Below, in pieces: positions 55,955-62,260 of a DNA stretch of 64,000 nt (positions are counted from its first letter, which is position 1; each line of letters begins with the position of its first letter). A program made the position numbers and the translations under genes. The notes below the pieces were generated by a model, which saw only the letters and a program-made list of their open reading frames with translations, was not told where the DNA came from and did not search any database. This stretch comes from JBBRDU01 sp038203615 (GTDB lineage: Bacteria > Verrucomicrobiota > Verrucomicrobiia > Chthoniobacterales > UBA10450): positions 1 to 64,000 of the forward strand of contig JBBRDU010000007.1 of NCBI GenBank assembly GCA_038203615.1, given 5' to 3'.

Positions 55955-56680
55955 ATGATATCCATCATCATTCCGACCCTCGAGGAGGAAAAAGCAATTG
56001 GGACAACCCTTCGCTCCTTGAAATCCCAGCTCACCCTCCCGCACGAAATCATCATCTCGGATGGAGGAAGCACCGATCGAACCGTCGAGCTGGCGCGTCC
56101 GTTCTCCGACAAGCTCATCGTGCATGCGGGCCCGGCCCGCCAGACCATCGCACAGGGCCGGAACGAAGGAGCCCGTGCCGCCACTGGTGATCTCCTCGTT
56201 TTCCTCGACGCAGACTGCACCATCCCCGATCCCGATCGTTTTTTCGGCTCAGCCATCGCTCAATTCGAAGCCGAACAGGAACTGGCCGGGCTCACTTCCC
56301 ACCTCCGCTTTACGCCCGGCACCGAAACGCTGGCCGACAAACTGGTCCTGGGGTTCGAGAATCTGGTCGTTCGCCTGAATAATAATGTTTTAGGGAAAGG
56401 CGATTGCGCGGGGGGCGAGTTTCAAATGATCCGCGCCAGCGCCTTCCACGCGATCGGCGGTTACCGAGAAGACCTTGTGACGTGTGAGGACCGGGAGATT
56501 TTTCGCCGACTCGCGAAGATTGGGAGAACTCGATTCGATTCCCACCTCACGGTCTTTCATTCCGGCCGGCGTGTGCACACCCTCGGATGGCCGCGCCTTA
56601 TCCTTCTCTTTCTCATGAACACTCTGTCATTTCGGTTTCGCGGCCGGGCCCTTTCCAAAGAATGGGAGCCTGTCCGCTAG
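55955..56680 (+). CDS. GT2-family glycosyltransferase
   Basis: 241 residues. Starts ISIIIPTLEEEKAIGTTLRS, DGGSTDRTVELA is the nucleotide-binding part, VFLDADCTIPDPDRFF holds the DxD motif and AGGEFQMIRASAFHAIGGYR the acceptor region, with EDREIFRRLAKIGRTRFD near the end. Typical GT-A fold, with one weakly hydrophobic C-terminal stretch (LILLFLMNTLSFRFRG). Convergent with the acyltransferase gene. Could glycosylate a lipid headgroup, by context only. Confidence 0.86.
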   Translation: MISIIIPTLEEEKAIGTTLRSLKSQLTLPHEIIISDGGSTDRTVELARPFSDKLIVHAGPARQTIAQGRNEGARAATGDLLVFLDADCTIPDPDRFFGSAIAQFEAEQELAGLTSHLRFTPGTETLADKLVLGFENLVVRLNNNVLGKGDCAGGEFQMIRASAFHAIGGYREDLVTCEDREIFRRLAKIGRTRFDSHLTVFHSGRRVHTLGWPRLILLFLMNTLSFRFRGRALSKEWEPVR

Positions 56681-56685
56681 TCGAT

Positions 56686-57801
56686 TCAGATGGGACGACG
56701 GTAAATTCGATAGGTTTTGTAAACTTTTGCGCCGATCGCTTCGAGAAAACGGTTAATCAGATCGTTGTCTTCCAGAGTCATGCTCAGCTCCCCGGTCAAG
56801 CCACGCTCGGTCCATTGTTTCATCAACTCAAAGACAAGCCCCTCGGCGATACCGGCCCGCCGATGTTTCTCCACGATACCGAGGGCGATGACGCGTACCG
56901 TTCGAATTTTCCGCCGGTAATAAAGAAGCTTGAGCAAGCCAAACGGCAGGAGGCGGCCATTGATTTTGCGCAAGGCGACGTTGATGTCGGGAACACAAAT
57001 AGTGAAGCCCACCGGTTCATTGCCGATCCTGGAAATCAACGTCATCCTCGGATCGATCACCGGCTTCATCTCTTCGGCCATGTGTTCCGCTTCCGCTTCG
57101 GTGAAGGGAACGAAGCCCCAATTCTTTTGCCAGGCTTGATTAAACACGGCTCGCAATCGCTGGCTCTCCCCTCGCAGCCCCTTCAAGTTGATCGGCCGCG
57201 TTACTACATTGTGCTTGCTGCCACGCAGCTCTGCGATTTTTCCGAGTCGCTGCATGGATTCAGGTGGAATGACAAACCACCAGGCGAGCCAATCTTTTTC
57301 TTTGGCAAACCCGCACCCTTCGATCAATCGCCGATAATACGGCGGGTTGTGGGCCGTCAGTAAGGTGGGCGGATGTTCAAACCCGTCGATCAATAATGCG
57401 CAGACGTAATTCGTCGAGTAATCGATCGGTCCCATCATTTCGCTGCGGCCTTTGTGGCGGAGCCAATCGGTTGCCGATGCCATCAACGCTGCCGCAACAT
57501 CGACATCATCAACGCAATCAAACAAACCGAAACAACCGATGTTGGTTTGATGCAACGCGTTGTAATTCGGATCGTCGCTCGCCATGATGCGCCCGACGAC
57601 TCCGCCATCGCGCCGCGCCAGAAAGAGCGCGGCATCCCCGTGCTTATAGAAGGGATGCCGATCGCGATCGAGAAACTGCCGCCGCTCAATGATCAGCGGA
57701 GGCACCCAAACCGGGTCATTTTTATAGATCTGCCAAGGGAACTTGATAAAGACATCGCGTTCCTTGCGAGTAGTAACCTCGGAGACAGTGATCGCCGGCA
57801 C
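56686..57801 (-). CDS. GNAT-fold N-acyltransferase, candidate bacterial ceramide synthase
   Basis: 371 residues. N-terminal FIKFPWQIYKNDPVWVPPLI, FLDRDRHPFYKHGDAALFLA and RIMASDDPNYNALH are the hallmark of the YghO/bCerS-like acyltransferases found beside serine palmitoyltransferase genes in ceramide-making proteobacteria. The C-terminal half is GNAT-like (ALGIVEKHRRAGIAEGLVFE) with the acetyl-CoA/ACP-binding RxxGxxxxL pattern. Start GTG at 57801. It ends 6 bases from the convergent GT2 gene and follows the serine-palmitoyltransferase-type gene by 21 bases, same direction. Function by family and context; assay needed for substrate. Confidence 0.72.
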   Translation of the reverse strand: MPAITVSEVTTRKERDVFIKFPWQIYKNDPVWVPPLIIERRQFLDRDRHPFYKHGDAALFLARRDGGVVGRIMASDDPNYNALHQTNIGCFGLFDCVDDVDVAAALMASATDWLRHKGRSEMMGPIDYSTNYVCALLIDGFEHPPTLLTAHNPPYYRRLIEGCGFAKEKDWLAWWFVIPPESMQRLGKIAELRGSKHNVVTRPINLKGLRGESQRLRAVFNQAWQKNWGFVPFTEAEAEHMAEEMKPVIDPRMTLISRIGNEPVGFTICVPDINVALRKINGRLLPFGLLKLLYYRRKIRTVRVIALGIVEKHRRAGIAEGLVFELMKQWTERGLTGELSMTLEDNDLINRFLEAIGAKVYKTYRIYRRPI

Positions 57802-57822
57802 GAGTGACTGCTTTCGGAGCGG

Positions 57823-59079
57823 CTAGGCGTTCTGCAGCGCCGCCGGAACAAGCGTGTCCTCAAGGATGTTCAGCGCTTCGTCCAAATCAGCCCGCGTATG
57901 ATTCGCTGTCACGCAGGCGCGGAAGCAGATCTTGTGCTGCGGCACGGCCGGATAATCCACCGGCGCAACCCACAAACCGCGCGCGCGCAATTCATGGCCC
58001 ATGCGATACATGCGTTCGCGATCACCGATCACAATAGGCATGACGTAAGTGGTCGATTCACCGGTATCGATGCCGAGACGGCGTAGTTGTGAATGAAAAT
58101 AATCGGCGTTCTCCCAAAGCCTGGTGCGCAGTTCCGGTTCGCTTTGACCGATCTCCAGCGCCTTGAGGATGGCGGCGACCACGACCGGCGGCAGGGCACA
58201 GGAATAGACATAAGGATGCGCGTAAAAACGCAGATACTGCAGCGTCTCTTTGGACCCGGCGACGAATCCGCCGAGAGCGCCGAAAGCTTTCGAAAACGTT
58301 CCGTAAACCAGGGGTACCCGATCACTCACGCCAAACTTTTCGGCCGCCCCACGCCCATTTTCGCCGCAGGCGAGGATGGAGTGCGCTTCATCCACAAAAA
58401 TACTGGCGCCGTGCGATTCCGTTACGTCGATCAGTTCCTTCAGGTTGCCGAAGTCGCCGTCCATCGAATAAATCCCCTCGACCACGACCAGTTGCCGCCG
58501 GCCTTGTTGCCGGGTCAACGCGACATCGAGAGAAGCGGGATCGTTGTGCTCGAACTTTTCCGTCTTGCAGCGCGATAAGACCGCGCCATCGCGCAGACTC
58601 AGGTGCGAGCGATTGTCCAGAATGGCCACGTCAGTTTTTCGAAGCAATCCGGAGATCGTCCCGAGCGCGCCGCCGAAACCGCTGTTGAAAAGCATGGCAT
58701 CTTCGCGGCCGAGGAAGCTGGCCATTTTCCGTTCCAATTCACGGTGCAGATCGGTCATACCGGAAAGCATGGGCGACCCGCACGCGCCGAGACCGTGCGT
58801 GGTCAGAGCGTCGCGAGCTGCGGCGATCACTTCCGGGTGGTTGGCCAGGCCGAGATAATTATAAGAGCAAAGATTGATGACCGAGCGCGGTTTCCCATCA
58901 TAGGTGATGGTGGTGCGGGCGTCGGCGGTGGCCAGGAGCTCGGGCTCATACAGCTCCACGGCCCAGGCGCCCAGGCGCATCCAGTTGGTAAAGCTGGGAG
59001 GCGCCTTCAGGGGATCGCGGCTCTCGCCGGCGAGGAAGTTACTGAGGCTGAATTTTGCCGGATCTTGATCTTCGTTCAT
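57823..59079 (-). CDS. Alpha-oxoamine synthase, candidate serine palmitoyltransferase
   Basis: 418 residues from ATG 59079; a GTG 17 codons earlier is possible. PLP fold-I enzyme condensing an amino acid with an acyl-thioester: NLCSYNYLGLANHPEVIA, GSPMLSGMTDLHRELERKMA, NRSHLS (His159 stacking on PLP), FVDEAHSILACG (Asp230/His233) and VYGTFSKAFGALGGFVAG with PLP lysine K264. The AONS family includes serine palmitoyltransferase, KBL and BioF. The N-terminal extension (residues 1-35) and proximity to an N-acyltransferase and a fatty-acid hydroxylase favour serine palmitoyltransferase, not biotin or threonine use. No biotin genes nearby. Confidence 0.82.
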   Translation of the reverse strand: MNEDQDPAKFSLSNFLAGESRDPLKAPPSFTNWMRLGAWAVELYEPELLATADARTTITYDGKPRSVINLCSYNYLGLANHPEVIAAARDALTTHGLGACGSPMLSGMTDLHRELERKMASFLGREDAMLFNSGFGGALGTISGLLRKTDVAILDNRSHLSLRDGAVLSRCKTEKFEHNDPASLDVALTRQQGRRQLVVVEGIYSMDGDFGNLKELIDVTESHGASIFVDEAHSILACGENGRGAAEKFGVSDRVPLVYGTFSKAFGALGGFVAGSKETLQYLRFYAHPYVYSCALPPVVVAAILKALEIGQSEPELRTRLWENADYFHSQLRRLGIDTGESTTYVMPIVIGDRERMYRMGHELRARGLWVAPVDYPAVPQHKICFRACVTANHTRADLDEALNILEDTLVPAALQNA

Positions 59080-59278
59080 CGCGGCAAGGTGGTGAGGAAA
59101 GACGGGGCCAGAGAAAGGAGGACCCGCCACAGGAAATTTACGTCGTTCACCAGGACGGTCGTTTGTAGTTTTGTCATGTCCTTAAGGAGTTTCCTGGGAG
59201 GCCCCTGAGGCCAAGTGGGAAGTTCCGTATCGGGGCAGCTATTTTACTGCCTATGCCGCCTTCGACAAGAACTTTAGT

Positions 59279-59301
59279 CGTGTCAGACTTCGCCTGACAC
59301 G
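59279..59301. repeat. Palindrome spanning the stop codon of the hydroxylase gene
   Basis: CGTGTCAG (59279-59286) and CTGACACG (59294-59301) form a perfect 8-bp stem with a 7-base loop. The hydroxylase stop (TGA, complement of 59283-59285) and its last residues VSGEV lie inside it, so a REP-like element supplies the C-terminus. It may also act as a weak terminator. Confidence 0.6.
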
Positions 59302-59924
59302 CCCGCCCGCGACTCCTCAGTGTTCTTGCGGGTCGTGCCAAAGACGTGATCCCACAGCGGCGAGCTCACGCCAAAGCCGGCGTGGTCATCCTTATAATGA
59401 TGACGCAGATGATACTGTTTCAACCAGAGACCGATCCGCCCCTTCAAGGCGATGTGATGCGTCGCGTAATGAATCGAATCGTAACAGACATAGCCCAAAA
59501 CTAATCCGGCAAAAACAGCCGGCGCGAAGCGCCCGAAAATCACCGCAATAAGAAGGTAAAAGAACAGGACCAGTGGAATGCTCAGGATGGGCGGCATGAC
59601 CAGGCGCGTGGCATCCTGCGGGTAGTCATGATGCACGCCGTGCATCATAAAGTGCATTTTCTTTCCCCAGCCGCTCTTCGGTTGGTAATGGAAAAAATAG
59701 CGGTGAATGACGTATTCCAGGAGCGTCCAGAGCAGAACTCCCAAAACAAGCATCCCCGCGACGGCTTGGAGGGAGAGCAGCCCGTAAACGCTCGCCCGAT
59801 AAAGCATGAACGCGATGACCGGTAGATAAATGAGGATGGGTGTGGCCGGGTGCACATGGGAAAAGAACTCCAGGAAATCGCTCCGGAACATCCGGACCGT
59901 CTCGTTTTTGTTCGAGATAAACAT
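59283..59924 (-). CDS. Membrane fatty-acid hydroxylase, ceramide/sphingolipid type
   Basis: About 213 residues, four hydrophobic spans. Histidine boxes of the di-iron fatty-acid hydroxylase superfamily: EYVIHRYFFHY, HFMMHGVHHDYP, HYATHHIA and KQYHLRHHYKDDH. This set, with HGVHH preceded by a short loop, matches FA2H/Scs7-like hydroxylases that 2-hydroxylate ceramide fatty acids. ATG 59924 preferred (GTG 59933 in frame). Its partners at 57823 and 56686 are in the same direction but separated by about 200 bases. The reaction would need O2 and an electron donor not encoded here. Confidence 0.82.
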   Translation of the reverse strand: MFISNKNETVRMFRSDFLEFFSHVHPATPILIYLPVIAFMLYRASVYGLLSLQAVAGMLVLGVLLWTLLEYVIHRYFFHYQPKSGWGKKMHFMMHGVHHDYPQDATRLVMPPILSIPLVLFFYLLIAVIFGRFAPAVFAGLVLGYVCYDSIHYATHHIALKGRIGLWLKQYHLRHHYKDDHAGFGVSSPLWDHVFGTTRKNTEESRAGVSGEV

Positions 59925-60026
59925 CTTCTCCACAACCCAACCTTATTTGATTTCCGGCCTTTGGGCAACGCCAGCAAAAGCCCCGCCACCCGGCACGGTT
60001 TCAGCGCGGAAGCGCCATAGACCCTC

Positions 60027-60242
60027 GTGAACGGTGCGCCCGGCCACATTCGCGTCAACGGGGACTGGGCGCCGCAAACCCACCCTGACCGGTCCCCTGG
60101 CGATTTCGGTCGAACCATTGCCATCAGTGGAGACACGATTCTGGTGGCGGTTTATGTTTACCAGCGCAGCGGTGCGACGTGGCAGCAACAGGCCATTCTC
60201 ACGACCGGCGTAACGAACGGCCCTAACCGCAAATGGCTCTAA
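60027..60242 (+). pseudogene. FG-GAP repeat remnant
   Basis: A 71-codon frame whose second half reads GDFGRTIAISGDTILVAVYV and YQRSGATWQQQAILTT, a typical FG-GAP/integrin-alpha-like repeat of Verrucomicrobial surface proteins, joined to an unrelated first half. No signal peptide and no further repeats; it ends 28 bases before the left end of the insertion element. A decayed remnant. The rest of 59925-60270 shows nothing else. Confidence 0.6.
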
Positions 60243-60350
60243 GCGAAGCTTGCCCTGTTTGCCTAAAGTAGGTTATCCCTTTGACGCAAGGTTACGGTTT
60301 GACCTTGCTCGGTTAAACCGCTTATCCTTCACGCGATATCGAAATGGTCA

Positions 60351-61079
60351 GTGGAAGGAATTTTGTCGAGTCCGTTCCTGTGGGGTTTCGTATGCCTTGT
60401 CACTACGGCGATTGCGCTCAGTGGGAGGCTGGATGTGAGCGCAGCCAAAATCCTTCTTATCTTGGCTTGGTGTTTCGCGTGTTTTGCGATTTATAGGTTT
60501 GCCCCGATTCTCGCGCTCCCTGTCGTTCTGAGACTTATGGTTACGGGATTATGTGCGTGCGCGGTTGGGATAGCTTTGATTCTCTTGGCAACATGGATGT
60601 CTGCGATACCTCCTACCGCCGCTACATCGTCCGTAGCACCGCCGATTCCGACGCTGGCCGATTTGTTTTCAAAACAAGATTTCTCGAATGTGCTGCGGGC
60701 GAATACGGACTTCCCTATCACAGATCAAAAAGGGAAAATCCTCGTTATTAAGGTGCAGCTTTACTTGGATTTTCAGGGCAAAAACACGTTCGTAGGCTTC
60801 TATGTTCCTCACACACCCGCGGTATTCGATGCGTGCGCCTACTTAGCCGACCACTGCGACATTCCATTATCCTTGGGCAAAAATGTCCCGAGTGGGGGAA
60901 GAGTAGGAGAGATTACGAAATATGAGGATTTGGTTTTTAGCGGTCGCGTCTATCTATATCACGAAGACGAACTCTCAGATTCCCAAAAAGGGAAACTGTC
61001 TGACCTATACGCTTCCAAACACTTAGAAGTTAAGTTTAGGGGCACGCAATATTGGCTCCTTATGGTTAAGCAGCCTTAG
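60351..61079 (+). CDS. Hypothetical membrane protein carried by the insertion element
   Basis: Up to 242 residues. Two or three hydrophobic segments at the N-terminus (LWGFVCLVTTAIALS, ILLILAWCFACFAIYRFAPI, LCACAVGIALILLATWMSAI), a Pro/Thr-rich linker, then a soluble domain of about 130 residues with many charged residues and no motif I recognise. GTG 60351 lacks a ribosome site; TTG 60363 has GGAAGGA 5 bases upstream and may be the true start. Codon use is more AT-rich than neighbours. Overlaps the transposase 3-prime end by 14 bases, a passenger of the element. Confidence 0.6.
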   Translation: MEGILSSPFLWGFVCLVTTAIALSGRLDVSAAKILLILAWCFACFAIYRFAPILALPVVLRLMVTGLCACAVGIALILLATWMSAIPPTAATSSVAPPIPTLADLFSKQDFSNVLRANTDFPITDQKGKILVIKVQLYLDFQGKNTFVGFYVPHTPAVFDACAYLADHCDIPLSLGKNVPSGGRVGEITKYEDLVFSGRVYLYHEDELSDSQKGKLSDLYASKHLEVKFRGTQYWLLMVKQP

Positions 61080-61992
61080 TTAATTCCGCGTATGTCAACT
61101 TCTCAGCACTCACTAATTTCAAAAGCGTATCCCGAAACAGGAACTGATTGTCACGGTTGTTAAAGCGATGTTCCAATTCGTCCAGATAGGCATCCAGATG
61201 CTTGATGCTCAGTTGGTGATACGTCCCAACCACAGAGCGTTTCAGCAAGCTCCAAACGCTCTCAAAGCTATTGGTATGAACGTCGCCGCGCACCCATTCC
61301 TCGTTAGAGTGATTCACCGTTTCATGTCGCGTGTCGGCATCCGCAATCCCCTTGTAGGCTTTCGCTTCGTCCGTATAGATCGCTTCGCAAGCTGGGTCAG
61401 TTGTTTCGTGAATGAACTTGTGCAGCCAATACTTGCTAGGCGACTTAATGACTTGCAGCCGAATATCGCCATCGCGCTCAACCGCTCCCACAACAATGGC
61501 CTTGTTGCGGTAGTTGCTTCCCCTGCCGCCATGCCAGTTGCGGCCACCAACCCACGTCTCATCCACTTCCACAATGCCCTTGAGCTTATCGGCGCTAACC
61601 TCGCGCATCGCGGCCCTTATGCGGTGACAGAGATACCAAGCAGTTTTGTAGGTAACCTTGATTGTGCGGCTGACTTGGTTAGCGGAAATTCCTTTCTTGG
61701 ATTCGATCATCAAGTAAATAGCGAGAAACCATTTCCACAACGGCAGGTGCGAATCGTGGAAAATGCTGTTGCTCGTTATAGAGAATTGATAGCGGCACTT
61801 GTTGCAGTCGTATTGATCGCGCTCCGCGATTGTCGAAATGCTCTTACCTTTGCAGCGCGGGCACTCAACGCCAGTCGGCCATCGCAACTCGGTGAGGTAA
61901 GCGCGGCATTTTTCATCCGAGCCGAACCGCTCAATGAGGTTAACCAAGTTTATGTCTGACTTAACAACAGGTTTATTTTTACGAGTTTTCAT
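61066..61992 (-). CDS. IS1595-family transposase
   Basis: 308 residues from ATG 61992. Zinc ribbon: C44-x2-C47 (ECPRCKGK) and C63-x2-C66 (DCNKCRYQF). The catalytic DDE-like triad is D144 (VEVDETWVGGRN), D208 (IYTDEAKAY) and E244 (NSFESVWSLLKR), in the ISXO2-like fold. The domain order and the TWVGG motif fit the IS1595 group. All three acidic residues are present, so the enzyme could be active. It diverges from a 42-residue gene whose ATG (61993) abuts it. Confidence 0.92.
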   Translation of the reverse strand: MKTRKNKPVVKSDINLVNLIERFGSDEKCRAYLTELRWPTGVECPRCKGKSISTIAERDQYDCNKCRYQFSITSNSIFHDSHLPLWKWFLAIYLMIESKKGISANQVSRTIKVTYKTAWYLCHRIRAAMREVSADKLKGIVEVDETWVGGRNWHGGRGSNYRNKAIVVGAVERDGDIRLQVIKSPSKYWLHKFIHETTDPACEAIYTDEAKAYKGIADADTRHETVNHSNEEWVRGDVHTNSFESVWSLLKRSVVGTYHQLSIKHLDAYLDELEHRFNNRDNQFLFRDTLLKLVSAEKLTYAELTKAA

Positions 61993-62121
61993 ATGCCTAA
62001 ACAGAAGAAAAAGCCCGCGCACGAATTAACGGACAAGGAGCTTGTTAAACACTTGTTCCCGCAGCCTGTCCGGCACCACGTCGGCAAGGTAGCGGCCAAG
62101 CACCGAAAAGAGGGAAAGTAA
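61993..62121 (+). CDS. 42-residue basic protein divergent from the transposase
   Basis: ATG directly abutting the transposase start on the other strand; stop TAA at 62121. Sequence MPKQKKKPAHELTDKELVKH then LFPQPVRHHVGKVAAKHRKE is lysine-rich with a predicted helix (ELTDKELVKHLF). No family recognised. The back-to-back start arrangement suggests a small DNA-binding or regulatory protein of the element, or an annotation artefact. Confidence 0.5.
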   Translation: MPKQKKKPAHELTDKELVKHLFPQPVRHHVGKVAAKHRKEGK

Positions 62122-62135
62122 TCTGACATGCCCTC

Positions 62136-62163
62136 ACTCTACAGAGGCGCAACCTTGTGTCAA
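62136..62163 (-). promoter_or_regulatory. Candidate inward promoter at the right end of the insertion element
   Basis: On the minus strand TTGACA (62163-62158) is followed after 16 bases by TAGAGT (62141-62136), four matches to TATAAT. It would drive the transposase gene. TTGACA belongs to the terminal repeat itself. Confidence 0.4.
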
Positions 62164-62260
62164 GTATATAATCCTCTTCGAATTCGTTTCTGTCAATGTA
62201 AAGAGAACCTGAAATCGGCCGAAGTCTGCCGCAATATGCCAGGAACAGGATCGGAAATGC

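Larger units (their letters stand above)
60271..62174. mobile_element. IS1595-type insertion element with passenger genes
   Basis: About 1.9 kb. Matching ends: left TTGACGCAAGGTTACG (60281-60296) and, inverted, right TTGACACAAGGTTGCG (62148-62163 on the other strand) differ at two positions; short outer similarity extends to about 60271 and 62174. Inside are a transposase on minus, a 42-residue gene divergent from it, and a membrane-protein gene convergent on it. Lower GC than the surroundings. I could not find a target duplication, so exact borders are uncertain. Confidence 0.65.
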
